DNA from: Anastatus disparis | Lineage: Eukaryota > Arthropoda > Insecta > Hymenoptera > Eupelmidae | Length of the DNA: 64,000 nt | Reading direction: 5' to 3' | Assembly (NCBI GenBank): GCA_017163975.1 | Contig: JAFFSR010000292.1 | Coordinates: 1,123,501-1,187,500, forward strand | Part shown: piece by piece, positions 24,290 through 37,579 of the stretch | Position numbering within the stretch: position 1 is the stretch's first letter | Layout: the number at the start of each line of letters is the position of its first letter | Translations under genes and position numbers: made by a program | Notes under the pieces: generated by a model | The model's database searches: none | What the model saw: only the letters and a program-made list of their open reading frames with translations | Told to the model about the DNA's origin: nothing

Positions 24290-24539
24290 AACAATCACTG
24301 TCCTTCAGAATTTAGATGATTTTTGGTACTTTCTTGCTGCTTAACTTTGAACAAACATATCTCTCGTTCTAATTATTATTTCTCAATTCTGAAAACGGCA
24401 AATTAAAGCTATCTTTCTTTACTTTTATTTTAGTCTCTGTTAATTTATTAAAGACATTTCTAGATTGAATTATTCACACTTCAATTAGGAGCTTTTTTTT
24501 ACATTTTTCTTAAAATAAGACTAGAAACGTCTATAATTT

Positions 24540-24803
24540 CAGTTTTTCGAAGCGTTAGACCGTACCGCTCTGGCTTTACTAATATTTTGGTACCTTAAAA
24601 CATAACCCAAAGTTTCATCAAGATCTGTGACCCGAAGCTCATAGCCTCTCCTGGTAAAACTAACAGGAAATGAAAGGTATTATACTTAACTGTTCAAAAC
24701 CTAATTTAGATTTTTGAGATACATAAATTTTTATCTGAGATATAAAACTTTCAAGATTGACTGAATTTTTTTTTGGCCAGAAACTTATGCACACCACTGT
24801 ATA
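24540..24803. mobile_element. Tc1/mariner-like terminal fragment
   Basis: The right edge, read inward on the minus strand, is TACAGTGGTGTGCATAAGTT followed by TCTGGCC. This matches the general form of Tc1-type termini. I find no partner end or transposase nearby, so it is at most a deleted remnant. The left limit is a guess based on base composition. Confidence 0.4.
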
Positions 24804-24958
24804 TATCAAATTATCAAAGATAATAAGGATTGAAAAAATGTATAATTTAAAAATTTTTTAAATATTTATTTATTATCACAAATAAACACAAATAAGAATA
24901 AGTTAAAATATACTTAATTAAATTTATATATGAATTTTCTCTTAAATTAATAGATTTT

Positions 24959-27172
24959 TTATCCTAATATATAATGTTTTTCAATATAATAATACAGTAC
25001 TTCAATGAAACATAAAATAAGAGCCAGAATCCAAATAACAACTAACATATAAAATCCAAATTTAAGATCATTCATCGTTAGACTCTTTGCTATTTTACGC
25101 TTGGAAGAATGCTTTTCGTAATATTTTTCACGTCTTCGAAACAATTCGTAAAATCCTGATTGGGACACTTTGCTAATAATTTTGTTAAACTTATACCGAA
25201 GCGGCCAATCTTCTGCCATCGCAAAACCTATTGATCGACCATATAAGCTTTCCTTAGCAAAATGAATGAAATTTGATTCGTATGCAAAACGTTTTAAAAT
25301 TCTGCATTCCCATATGCAAACTTGGTTATCACCTTTTAAAAGATCATTAACGCATTGAAAAAGTGGTTTATGTTGAATGCGGTTGAGCAGTAATGGTTCA
25401 TAAACTAATTCTTTGTTGCTACTGGATCCAAAAAGGGAAAAATTTGAATTAATTAAATCTTCGATAGAATCAATAACTGGAATGAAGTTGGGAACAGTAT
25501 AAATAGAGCTCAAACTGCTTTGCAATAAAGTATTAATTATAATGCTTAAGTAAATTATAGTTATGAAAAATATTTTTTCAATTATATTTCGTGGACGTTG
25601 AAAATTCGTTACTAAAGTTAGCATTATCCTTAATATTTCTAATGGCGATGATAATAATGATTGAATTTTCAAAATGTACTTTAAAAACAACAGTAGTATT
25701 AAATATATGGTGACGAAAATTAGAAAAATCTTCGAAGCAAAAAAAGAAGATAGTTTGTGGATATACATTACAGGTTTTTTCATTGACATTACGCATACAT
25801 CAGAATAATCATATGGATATGATTGTATTTTCCAATAATCACGTATAAACGTATTATTCAAAATTAAATCTACAGTTTTATTTGAAAGGTCTATCAAAAA
25901 TCCGTTCAAGTGGCCAAATTTATCAATCATTCCTCCTTCTCGAATGCCATATAATTTGAAATTCACTTTTACATTTAAAATCCTTTGAATACTACGGAAA
26001 ATATCTCCACTGATCCCAATAAAATTATTTAAATTTAGTTTAGTTTTATCAATATTACTTAAATTAACATCTAAGATACCAGTATTTAAATATTGGTTAT
26101 TTAAAGTTGTTGCCTTATCAAAGTTCAAATTTAGACAATTAAAATGCGCTAGAATAAGAAATTTTATATAATTATTAAGAAAAGTACATTGAATGTTTGA
26201 GTTAATAAAAAAATTTAACAAAAACGTTCAATTTTATACGTATGTGGTTGTATATTATTCAGAAAAAGTATTGAAAAATTAATTTTTTATTAATAAATTT
26301 CAAACATTTTTTGAACGAACTATATTCAAATATAATTTGTAATTAAAAACACAAAATTTTAAGTTAAATTAATGTCTAACTAATATTTCATTTAATTTAT
26401 CCGAAGAATATACTTACAATCTACATTCACAGGTGTATCAAAAATATGTTTAAATATAATAAAATTAGTATTTTCTTCAACTGTAATTGATTTATCAATG
26501 GTCCAAAATTTGGGTGCAATTTTAGAATACGGATTGAATGTGTACAATCTTATATTATGATTTAAATCTTTACATAAATAAATTGCAGTTAAAATATTAT
26601 AGTTCCACATAATATGAAATACGAAATAAGTCATATTGCATCCAAAATCAATATCTATGTTGAATAGTATGAAAAATGATTCATGATTCCACCAAATTGA
26701 ATCTCTGAAGTTTTTCAATGCCGTTGATAATGTTAAATTCGAAATTCTATAAATAATAACATTTCGTGATGGATAATTTTTATTTTTTGCAATTGTTTTA
26801 TTTATTTTATAAATGCCTTGAAAACGTTTATAATTTTTCAAAAAAATAAGTTTTTTTAATCCAATCGAATTTATAGGTATTTTGAGATGAAATAAATTTT
26901 TAAAAATTAGAACATCAACGGTGTTTAACTCGTAAAAGACAATTGAATATCCAGTTCGTTGACAAAGACAATTCAAAATATTTTTCTGCAAAACAATGAC
27001 GAATATTTTATTAACGTACTAATATAATAATATCATAATGATAGTTGCTTACAATTATATTTAATTTTTGTGGTTCGTTTATCGAACAATTGTTTTCGAT
27101 CATGGCCATACTTTCCATTTTGTTAAAGAATTTAAAAATAAATATAAAAATCCATTGATTTTGTAATAGCAT
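24959..27172 (-). CDS. Ionotropic receptor (divergent IR), 3 exons, intact
   Basis: Exons on the minus strand: 27172-27053 (starts at ATG, phase 0), 26985-26418 (after TTTTGCAG, donor GATT|GTAAGT) and 26148-24959 (after TTATTCTAG). The joined frame is open for 625 codons. The first exon gives a hydrophobic start (MLLQNQWIFIFIFKFF), a likely signal peptide. The second exon is the extracellular N-terminal region. The third holds the ligand lobe S1 (about 270-345), M1 (about 367-389), a pore region, M2 (about 418-440), lobe S2 (about 455-580) and M3 (about 591-614), then a short cytoplasmic tail. This order is that of insect ionotropic receptors, the ligand-gated cation channels of chemosensory neurons derived from ionotropic glutamate receptors. 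I see no glutamate-binding triad, as expected for a divergent, tuning-type IR. Length is typical of the family. Ligand and orthology cannot be told from the sequence. The first exon is the least certain part. Confidence 0.85.
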
Positions 27173-28292
27173 AACTTTTTACTATGTTTTATAATATTAA
27201 TAAATTATCAGAGCACATAATTTCTTAAGTTTAGGATGAGTTAAAATACATAAATAAAACGTTTTTAAAATAAAAAATTAATAATATATAACTGTAACAA
27301 ATTTAGAATATTTTAATAAAATAAGTATTTAATTGTGGTAAAAAAAAACTTTTCATTAAGACGCTGTATACGAGTAAAGAAAACTTTAAAAATATAAATT
27401 TAGAAAATGTAAACAACTTTATTTAATTCTGAATATATGGATAATAATTAAGAGTCATTAAAATAAGCGTTTAACTTTTATCACTTGCTTCATTATTTAT
27501 TCACAATGTATAATAAAATTTTAACTTAGAAGTCATTAAAAAATCAATAAAGTGTAGTTTTATCTACGAAAATAATTGATTATTATTTTAAACATAATTT
27601 TGCACGATAAATAATATTGATTAAAAATAATTTGTATCATCTTAATCATAAAACTTTTATTCGAAATAATTTATATTTGATATGATTTTAATATTTTTTC
27701 ATGCAACTGCAATAAGTATATATTATTTAACTCGATAAAAAAATCTTTGAAAAAACGTCTTGTTATCATACGTATGAAGTGATATCATCTTTAAAAGCAG
27801 AACTATTATAACCTTGCTAAATTATAAGAACAAAATCTCTTCTGGAAGGGGATTATAAAAAAGTCAGTGCACAGATAACTGCATGTTAAAATTGGGATCT
27901 GACATAGATTAGACGCTCTCTGGTGGATAAAATCTGAACGAATGGTAGCATACAAGCAGAAAGCGTTCGTTGATGCGTCTTGTATGTTTTTGCGTGTATT
28001 GCGTGAAAAGGTTATTATGTCACTGATATTTTCGCTATTTTTAACGCATATTATTACATGTCCTGCCCTGAAAACTTGTTCACCATTTATAAAATTACGT
28101 TTGGTAGGATTAGTATCTGCTCAGTAGCACAGAAATATTCATAATTAACAAAAATAGGTACTTGCTCCATATAAGACAATGTAAATTGTATGCTATGGTA
28201 TGCCATCTTGGCTTAGACCACGCCCCCATGTCAGATCCCAATACTTCGTAAAGTATATCAATTCTTCTTCAACGCTTTGTTTTAACTTTAAC
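27173..28292. other. Intergenic stretch between IR and P450
   Basis: Very A/T-rich. It should hold the promoter of the receptor (reading left) and any promoter of the P450 copy (reading right). No TATA box or conserved site stands out. The open frame upstream of the P450 ATG is not needed to explain that protein. Confidence 0.4.
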
Positions 28293-29797
28293 ATGGAACT
28301 TTTTACTATTAGTTTATTGATTATTTTTATTTATTCAGTTTATTATTACTTTAAAAATAAACTAAACTATTTTAAGAATTTAGATATACCTTACTACCAA
28401 GGATGGACACTATTTGGATTTATGGGACCAGCTATTTTTCGACGAAAACATTTTACGCAAGTTATTGAAGATGTTTATAATGTAAATAATGATGCGAAAT
28501 ACGTTGGTGCATTTGACTTCATGAGTCCAGTTATTGTTTTACGTGATCCAGAACTGATAAAGGATATTGCAATAAAGAATTTCGACTATTTCACAGATCA
28601 TAGAACAATTTTTGATAGTGAAGTAGATCCATTATTTGCAGGCAATTTATTTGCTATGACTGGTGACAAATGGAAAGAGGCAAGAAATTTATTAAGTCCA
28701 GCTTTTACATCTAGCAAAATGAAAGGTATGTTTGAATTAATGATAGAGTGTGGCAAAAATTTTGTGCAATACTTATTTGAAAGATCGAAAGATGAAAATA
28801 AAATGGTTTTTACAAAAGATTTATTTACAAAATTTACAAACGATGTAATAGCAACTTGTGCTTTTGGAATAACTGTGAATTCATTGAAAGATCCAAATAA
28901 TGAATTCTATATTCTTGGGAAAAAGGCTACTAGTCAAGATGGTATAATTTTTAAATTTTTCCTTATTAGGGCGCTTCCATTTTTAACAAAGTTTTTCAAA
29001 ATATCATTTATTGATAAGCAAGTTGTAAAGTTTTTTAAAAATATTGTAAGTACAACGGTGAAACTAAGAGACGAAAAAGGCATCAGTCGACCAGACATGT
29101 TGTAACTAATGATGGACGCTCGAAGCAACAATAATAATAAAAATTTAACTCTTGATATCACAGAAATGACAGCACAAGCATTTATCTTTTTCTTTGGTGG
29201 TTTCGACACAAGCTCTACTCAAATGTATTTAATAGCTCACCATCTCGCTAATAATCCCGATATTCAAAAAAGTTGCAAAATGAAATTGATGAAATTTTCA
29301 AAGAAACAAGCAAAAAACTTACGTACGAAGCTATTAATAAGATGCCGTATTTCGATGCTATTTTTCAAGAATCTTTGAGAATGCATGCAAAATTTGTTAG
29401 TATAGACCGATTATGTACAAAGACTTTTGTATTACCACCTGCTCTACCTGATTCGAAGCCGTTTACTGTAAAACCAGGTATGAGTTTATGGATTCCAACT
29501 ACAGCGATTCATAGAGATAAAAATTATTATCCAAATTCAACTAAGTTCGATCCCGAAAGATATTATAACAAAAAAATAACAATCAATGATGTGTATAACT
29601 TAGGGTTTGGAATTGGACCAAGAAGTTGTATCGGCAATCGTTTTGCAACAATGGAAATTAAAATTTTATTCTTTTATATATTGTCAAAATTCAATCTAAG
29701 GCCAAATGAAAAGACTTGCAATCCATTTACTTATGGTAAAAATAGCTTCAATCTTGCACCAAAGGGTGGGTATTGGTTGGCAATAGAACCAAGATAA
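28293..29797 (+). pseudogene. CYP9-like cytochrome P450, intronless, two lesions
   Basis: Start chosen at ATG 28293, because MELFTISLLIIFIYSVYYY is the expected N-terminal membrane anchor; an upstream in-frame ATG at 28200 adds residues without similarity. The body follows a CYP3-clan P450 and most resembles insect CYP9 enzymes (DVYNVNNDAKYVGAFDFMSP, GDKWKEARNLLSPAFTSSKM). Landmarks seen: I-helix FFFGGFDTSST (about 29195-29220), K-helix ESLR (about 29370), FDPERY (about 29550) and the haem-binding signature FGIGPRSCIGNRFA with its cysteine (about 29610-29650). Such enzymes oxidise plant toxins, insecticides and other lipophilic compounds at the ER membrane. A TAA interrupts the frame at 29104-29106, just before the I-helix. 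One base is missing in an A run at about 29268-29273, shifting the frame. Otherwise the length (about 501 codons) is normal. Lack of introns could mean a retrocopy. Two lesions make a pseudogene likely, but a sequencing error could explain the A-run shift. Confidence 0.85.
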
Positions 29798-32700
29798 AAA
29801 AAAAATACTGCAAAGTAATATTAATATTTGCAAAAATTATCAACTGAAAAAAATTTTTAGAGACAAAAAATTTTTATAATTTTTCGTTTTGTAAGTATAT
29901 TTTGAAAAAAAATATATCAAGTAGTATTAATTTATTAATATATTTAATTTAATTCATCAATGTTATATCATATTATTTAATAATATAATTATGCTCACTT
30001 AAATTATTAATATCTATATAATAATTATTTGTTTAATTGTATTGTTCTACAGATAATAAATTAAAAATAATTTTATTAAATGTATTATTAAAAGTTTATT
30101 ATTGAAAAAAATAGGCAAAAGAAGAATGTATACTATTTTAATATTTATCATATTTAGATGAAAAATGTATTATCACATTGACCGTAAAAAGTATTGAATT
30201 TTAAAAAATTTACCTGACCTGACGTCTTTATTCTTCTTTAGTGTCTTTCTATATTTGTCTGTTTCTACTTTCATATGTAAAGCACGTAACATCATTAAAA
30301 TATGTTTCTAAAATATTTTTCTTGAATGAAGTAAAATTTTATTTTAATTAAAAATCTTTATATAAAATAAAAAATAATACAAGTTTCGTAAATTATTCTT
30401 AAATTTACAATGGCTGCGAATGCGGGCATCCACCTTTATAAAATATGCATGGGAAGAAAAGATAACTAAAATAACAAGATTTTGCGCTACAGTAGCAAAT
30501 ATTTTTGTAACGCATGGATAATAAATTTTATTCGCTAGAGTAGTAAATTAAGGAATGCCAGTATTATAAGTAAGAGAAAATTGTTTTAGCAACAAATGGA
30601 ATTTGCTCTTTTAAATATAAAATTTTTATTAAAAAATGAAAAATATTATTGCATATGATCTAAATTTCAGAACAAAAGTCATTTTTTTTTAATTATTGAA
30701 TGTTTCATATCTTGAATAAGCAATTAGAAAAAAAAAACAATAAAGTTTATTATATAAAAATATTAATTTATTAAATTCATAAATTCAATTAATCTTATAG
30801 TTTATAAACTCTACTGTTATTATAATTATTATTTTTTTAAGTAATGAACTTAAAAATCAAATTTTCTATTACATTTAAAACAAAATTTATTTGAATGGAA
30901 TTATAATTTTCAGGTTGAAAGAATTATAATGAAATTTATTCAAGATAGCTGACGTTTACGAAGTATTGTTTGTCGCACTCTTCATATCACAAGAACTTGT
31001 AGAAAACTGGTCATTCGCAGTTACATATTTAAGACATCCGATATATCATTATAGTTAACGAAACTGTGATAGCATTATTAATTGTAAGCAATTATGCGTA
31101 ATAGCTAGTAGTGTTAACTCACTATCGGCGTACAAACGAAGGGTATGTTGACGCAAAGACTTTCTTATAGTTGTTAGATTTAATTATCTGTCCTGTGAAC
31201 TGTGACAACGTATTGTCAGTTTACAAAAATATCAATTATTTAAGCGTACCAGGCAGCATCGCACTCGCTTGTGGTGAAATGAGTGTATCGTATTTTTTAT
31301 TGTCACAGTTTTAAAATTAACGAAAATTCTAGTCAAATTTGTCAAAATATTAGATATCGATAATAAAATAAATTTTCTCATCATGACGAGATCTTTTTTA
31401 TATATAATGTAAATATTATATTTTATCGAGTTATAAAATTTTTATGTAACTATATTTAAATTTATGAAATTCAATTTAAAAAGATATGATTATTCAAATG
31501 TTTTCTTTCAAAAAGTAATAATTAAAAGGAACGAGTTATTTTATTAACTCAATACTGATACCTATAGTACTACGATAATCTCCAACTTGCCCGTAAACTG
31601 AAAAAAACCTACAAGTACTCTCAAATGATAAGAAATTAAAATATGCGATTCAAATATGAAAACATAAAATATGCATATCATCTTTAAACTAATCGATTGA
31701 AAACAATCATAATAAACGTCGATTAGGAAGCACTTGTATTAAGACGTAATTTACAGGATGATTTTCATTACTATTAATTTTGACCATTCATCAAGGAATC
31801 TCTAAACATTCATAAGTATCAGTTAATATTTCATTTTTTTATCAAATATTGACGAAGAAACTGTTATCTTGAGGTAGACAAAATCGATTGTAGTCCAATT
31901 ATCAAATAGAAATAAATTTTTATTTATTTTATAAAAAAAAATATTGATTTATAAATGAAAGAATGAAATTTTAAAATTGGAAACATTCCGAAAAAAACAA
32001 AAAACTGATTCTTATAACAATCGATATGAATATTTTTAAATATCATTATCTTTATTTATTATTATCTAAACTTAGCATCATGTTATTAATCTATCTACAT
32101 GTTTTTATAAATTGATAATCAAAAATTGATAATATGTTCGTTCGTATTATTTATTAATGAATTGATAGTATCGAAAAAATTTTGCATGTAATTGGGCAAC
32201 ATTGACTTTGAAAAATTAAGTGTCATGTGAAAATAAGCCAAGCATTTATTAAACATTTAAAGAATTTTAAAGTATTAAGATAATTATCTTTTTAAGTTTT
32301 GACATATCCATTTATATTGATTATCTTTTTAACATTTTCTTACTGCAATTTCAATCAACATGAATGGGAATCGTACCGTAAATTTTTCCATAGATATTAA
32401 AAACCTTTTTGAAATATAATTTGGTAATAGATTGACAATATAATTTTTTTTATATTTAACAATATTTAATAGGAATCTAATCGCTTACCGTCTAAATGTA
32501 TATTTATGACTAAATTACAATATTTTCTAACACTTTTCAAAATTTATAACAAAGTTTATTGTAGAATTTTTCTTTGTTTTATAACATTATTAATAAGTTA
32601 AGATAATTTTATTTTTTCTAAAAATGTATTAATTTTTAAATATTTATTAATTTTATCGATCTTTCTTAATATAATTAGACTGTCTTTCTTATAATGAGAA

Positions 32701-34147
32701 AATATTTAAATTTACAACGTAAATGGTACCAGCATTAATTTTAAAACTTTATATCTTGTAAACAAAGGAAAAAAAGTTTGGCTAAAGAAGAAAAAAGTCT
32801 AATCAGGCATTGTCGCATGCAACCGTGCATAATATTCTCGTCAGATGATTGGCTAAGTTGTTTGCAAACGTCTCAATTCGATGAAAACTCTCAGTCTACT
32901 ATGTTTTCTTCTTAAAACTTTCTTTTTTCTTCTTTCTTAAAACTTTCTATTTTTCGATAAAGGAGGACAAAGGCAAAGAAAAGAGCACCCCTAACGTTGA
33001 AAAATACATTGACATTGCGTTTTCCATTGAACAAAATTGTTATAAGAAGTAAAAATAGTAATATACGAACGAAAGCTTAGCTAGTTTTCCAAGCACGAAC
33101 TCAACCTTGCTGGAACCACATTGAAATTCAGAGCGCGTTTTGCTTTCCATTTCTATCTCGCGGTTCAGCCGACAAGCATGTATATATATGTACGTACCAC
33201 CCCTCAATCTTTTTTTTTTCTTCGATCCATTCTGTGAGCGCGATGCGAACGCAGGTTCAATTTAGCCTTTCCCTTTCTACGGAGGAGTGAGCTTGATTTC
33301 TGGAGGCGACCTTCTTCTTTTGTTTTCTTTTGTCGTTGCTTACTTTCGGGACTCTATGGATAAAAGAGAAAAGAAAACAACTATGTATACCCTCTCGGTG
33401 AAAAATCACTGAACTTCACCGGGAATGAAAAATGAGAAGTTGGTATTAAGGAGTCTTCCGATGTTCGCGTCTGCAAATTTAAAGAGAGTTGCTAGAACAT
33501 TATTACAAGCGGATAATTCAAAGGTGGAATAAAAGAGAGAAAGAAAGTTGAAACTTTCGAAATTGAAAAATGAGATTAATCGATCAAAATCAAAGAGAAT
33601 AAGCAAAACATCAAAGAAATTTAAAAGCTTAATGTTGATTTATTAAGAGGTCTAACTTGCATTCATGATTAATATCAATTATCAATTATCTATCAATCAG
33701 AAATTAATTTGTTCTAATTATAATTACTCTTTGAATTTTATTTTCTCAAATACCATAATAATAGACAGTTTTCGATTTATAATATTCATTAAGTTTTAAT
33801 TGATAAAAATAATAGTTACATGTTTCATCGAATTTATTTATCAACTTGAATAAATCTAATCTGGATATTTACATTTCACTCTTGCCTGTCATCTACTGTC
33901 ATTACTTGAAAGTATTTCACGCAAATACTGACCTTATCTTATGTCCGCTTAAATTGATATAACAAAGTAGATTAAAAATTTTTTAACATTACATGAAAAG
34001 GTATGTCAAGTTATTTTTATCGCACCTGTTTGATAAATCTCATACAAGAGATTTGTTTCATGTACAGTTAAATTCTATAGTTCTAGTTTTTTAGTTGCGA
34101 AAATTCATTATCAGAAAGTACTCATTTATGTTAAATTAACGATCAAA
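29798..34147. other. Intergenic stretch
   Basis: Almost all A/T-rich and without supported genes. 33060-33420 is a less AT-rich patch with GA/CT-rich words and a TATATATATGTACGT run, possibly regulatory. 32795-32900 is a diverged direct copy of 38640-38745: shared words include ATAATATTC, TCAGATGATTGGC / TCTGATGATTGGC, and CGA(T/C)(G/A)AAAAC. It marks an old dispersed repeat. Confidence 0.4.
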
Positions 34148-37100
34148 ATGAAGGTAAATTTTCAATATGCGTTGATAATATTGTGCTGCTTTACGTGTGC
34201 TTTAAATGTGTCAAGTTTGAATATCAACATACCTTCCATTTCTACACCTTTAGGAAAAGTTAATGGTTATTTTAAAAACTCTGCTGAAGGTCGACAATAT
34301 GCAGCATTTGAAGGTATTCCCTATGCATTACCACCAATCGGAGAACTTCGTTTTAAGGTAGATAAAATTTTTTATGGTTTAAAGTTATTAAAAAATCGAT
34401 AACATACTAGTTAATAATTATAATGGAAGACAATAAATATGTATTTATTGTTAAATTTTATTTCTAATTATTATTTTTTGTAAAAATATTTGAATATTAT
34501 TCAAATAATTTATCCATTTACAGACTAAAAGTTACAAATTTTCTCTTGAACAAATATTTTTTCACACATTTTTATTTGGTTAATTTATGCTTACATTAAA
34601 TTTTAATTAAACAATTTTTAAAATCATTTATGTAGTACATAGGTTTTTTGAAAATATTTGTAGCAATTATATTACCTTATACACAATTTTCATGAAGGTG
34701 TCTGTCTTTTTTTATCGTTACAAAACTTCCGACCTGAATAAAATAGTATAAATTATGGATATTTAAATTTCTATATTTCGCTAATTTTTGGCATCAGGAA
34801 GTGTACATCGAAAGAAACAGGTGATGAAAATCGTTTTCTACAAACTTAAAATATAATAATATTGTTTGCAGGAGAAAAACATACAACCCAGCAATTTTCT
34901 TTGTTTTTCGTCCGATTTTAACGAGTCTAGGCTCATTTTGTTTCTTATGAAATTTCAGGAAAGGTAACTATAGGTAATTTCAAAACGCATTTATAGATAA
35001 AGCACAAAGTTTATTTATTCATTTAAATTTATAAAATTAATGTATTTTAAAGCAAACAATTAAATTTAGTCATCCCGTAATTCCATGAGAAATAAAATGA
35101 GCCCAGGCTCATTAAAATCAGGCAAGAAACAAAGAAAATTGCAGGTTTTTATCATACTTTCCTTCTATTAAAAATTGTAGTGTATCCGAGGTATGAAATA
35201 ACTTTAGAAAAATTTTTACCGCCTATCGAAACTTCGATGTACAGTGCTGGTGCGTTTTAAGGTTAATGAAATATAAAAATTTAAATATCCATAATTTATA
35301 TTTTATATTGGGATAGAGTCACCTAAATAATGTACTGAAAGAAAGTAAGAAATTAGAGATCGTCAGTGGCTCAGTCAGTAGAGCAATGGATGCATAATCT
35401 CGGAGACTCAAGTTCGAATCCCAGTCTCGGCAGCCGATTGACACAAACACACTGTGTACTACATGTACTTTATTCACAAATCCATTGAAATGATCTCCTC
35501 TAAATAGAATTGTAAAGATAGGATAAATACAGCGACACTAAATAAAAAAAAAACAAGAGAAAAATAAAATATATAATTTAATGAACTATTTTAATAATTT
35601 AATGAATATAATAAAAAATATTTTTTAATTCTATAAATATTTTTAGCCTCCATTGCCAATATCTGCTCAGTTTGAAGATATTAATGCATTTAAATTACCA
35701 GAGGCTTGTATTCAATATAGTCTTTCAACTTTTCCTAACCAAGTCGATGAACGATTACTACTAGGTATAGAAGATTGTTTGTATTTAAATATTTATACTC
35801 CAACAAAAAATGGATCATTACCTGTGATATTTTGGATTCATGGAGGAGGTTTTCAACGCGGAACAAGTTCAAATTATGGTGCGAAATTTCTTATGGATAG
35901 AAACCTAATTTTAGTGACTTTTAATTATCGAGTTGGACCATTTGGGTTTTTAAGTACAGGAGATGAAATAGTACCTGGTAATATGGGACTTAAGGATCAA
36001 TCCTTAGCATTAAAATGGGTTTCAGAAAATATTAAATACTTTGGTGGTGATCCAAAAAGAATAACTTTGACAGGAGTTAGCGCAGGGGCTGCTAGTGTCC
36101 ATTATCACTATTTGTCACCTATGAGTGCAGGACTTTTTCAAAATGGAATAGCTTTTAGTGGTACCGCTTTGAATTCATGGGCTCATAATCATGATTCTAC
36201 AGTAACAACCAAAATATTGGCGAAAACTTTAAAATGCCCAGTAAAAGATTCTTTAGAAATAATTGAATGTTTAAGACACATACCTGCTATTAATATAACG
36301 ATGGCAGTACAAAAGTTCTTAGTACGTATCATTTAAAATTCACATTTTAGTACATTAAATATATTAAATCATTTTTATTTATTTAATTCAGAACTTAATA
36401 TATGAGTATTGACGAAAATTATTATACTTTTTTAAAATTTATCTCTTATTCATTCATATATCATATGAAAATTTGTGGCTTTTGATTTCTTTTTATTTAG
36501 TCAGAATTATATTTCTCTTACGTAATTTTCCCACCAGTGACTGAGAAAATTAATAAAAATTATTTCATCAATGATTCACCAGAAAATATTATTGAAAAAG
36601 GAGATGCTTATGATGCCCCTTGGATAACTGGAATTGTGAGCGAAGAAGGTTTATTCATGACAGCAGGTAGTTTTTTGTTTATTTATATTATAAAAATATT
36701 ATACTGTTTCAGATTAAAATTTTTTAATGATTCTAAAAATCATTTATCTACAGATTTCTATTGGATAAATCTATAATATCCAAATAATAATTTTTAAAAT
36801 TATCTACAGGTTTTGTTTTAAATGAAACTATGATGACTCATACGGATAAAAATTGGGAAACTTTAGCTCCTTATATGCTCCATTATAAAAATATTCTACC
36901 CAAATGTGAGCATTTTAAAGTTGCAAAATTAGCAAAAAAACATTATTTTGGTAATAAATCTTTTAGTACAAATAGAAATTCTGTAAAAACATTAACACAT
37001 TTGGTTGGGGATGAAATGATCGTCACTGGTGCAATAAAAGCGGCAAAATTACAAGCTAAAGTTAATAAAAGTCCCGTTTGGTTTTATCGTTACAGTTACA

Positions 37101-37579
37101 GAGCAGCACAAAGTTTCAGTGATCACTTAGCAAACACAACTGAAAACTTAGGTAACTGCAGTTCTTTGTATTCAAATAAGTCTTAATTTAATTAAAATTG
37201 TAAATAAGATAAGTATTTTGATTATTTTCAAAGGTGTAAGTCACGATGATGATATTTATCTAGTACTTGAAAATGAATATATTGATCCTACTACCACAGT
37301 TAAAGATAGAAAAATGTTACAAGATATGTTAAATTTCTGGGATTCCTTTGCTAGTAACGAGTGAGTAAAATTAAATGAATAATACTGATAAATTTAATAT
37401 TCAAACTAATATTTTTTTATTTTAAATATAGTAAACCAAATTTAGGAACAAATTGGGCTAATTTAAATAAAAATTCTAAAGAATTTCAGTATATGCACAT
37501 TGCTGGCCCAGGTAATTTTACCATGGAACATAATGAAAATTTAGGAGAATTATTATTTTGGAAACAAGTAGGTCTATGA
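34148..37579 (+). CDS. Secreted type-B carboxylesterase, 6 exons, intact
   Basis: Exons: 34148-34357, 35647-36321, 36501-36666, 36810-37151, 37234-37360 and 37432-37579. All have GT-AG borders and matching phases, giving 555 codons plus stop. The N-terminus (FQYALIILCCFTCALNVSSL) is a signal peptide. It is followed by the alpha/beta-hydrolase fold of the esterase/acetylcholinesterase family. Seen: oxyanion-hole HGGGF, nucleophile elbow GVSAGAAS with Ser215, acid Glu344 in GIVSEEG and His468 in GVSHDDD, so the catalytic triad is complete. Early conserved Cys and the GIEDCLYLNIYTP block are present. The enzyme should hydrolyse carboxylic esters outside the cell; roles in detoxification, venom, or hormone and pheromone ester turnover are all known in this family and cannot be separated here. 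The exon 2/3 border rests on TTA|GTACGT and TTTATTTAG. Intron 1 (1289 bp) carries two repeats. The end KQVGL* is short compared with some family members, but the last helix is present. Confidence 0.88.
34735..35312. mobile_element. Fold-back element in esterase intron 1
   Basis: AAATTATGGATATTTAAATT at about 34750 is mirrored by AATTTAAATATCCATAATTT at about 35279-35298. Inner matches include GCAATTTTCTTTGTTT against AAACAAAGAAAATTGC and GAGTCTAGGCTCATTTTG against AAAATGAGCCCAGGCTC. The whole is about 570 bp with arms of roughly 240 bp and no coding capacity. It does not touch the splice sites. Confidence 0.75.
35358..35500 (+). mobile_element. tRNA-derived SINE copy in esterase intron 1
   Basis: CGTCAGTGGCTCAGTCAGTA and AGTTCGAATCCCAG give A-box-like and B-box-like pol III promoter elements 35-40 bp apart. 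The head matches the minus-strand copy at 21375-21575, and so does part of the tail (ACTGTGTACTACATGTACTTT against CACTGTACGTTGCATG). The cloverleaf T-stem does not pair properly, so this is not a functional tRNA gene. Confidence 0.75.

Noticed and set aside
28200..28292. Upstream in-frame ATG as the P450 start
   Set aside because: The added residues do not look like a P450 anchor, while the ATG at 28293 begins a typical one.
35358..35435. Possible functional tRNA gene
   Set aside because: A and B boxes are present but the T-stem and acceptor stem do not pair, and a second copy with the same non-tRNA tail shows it is a SINE.
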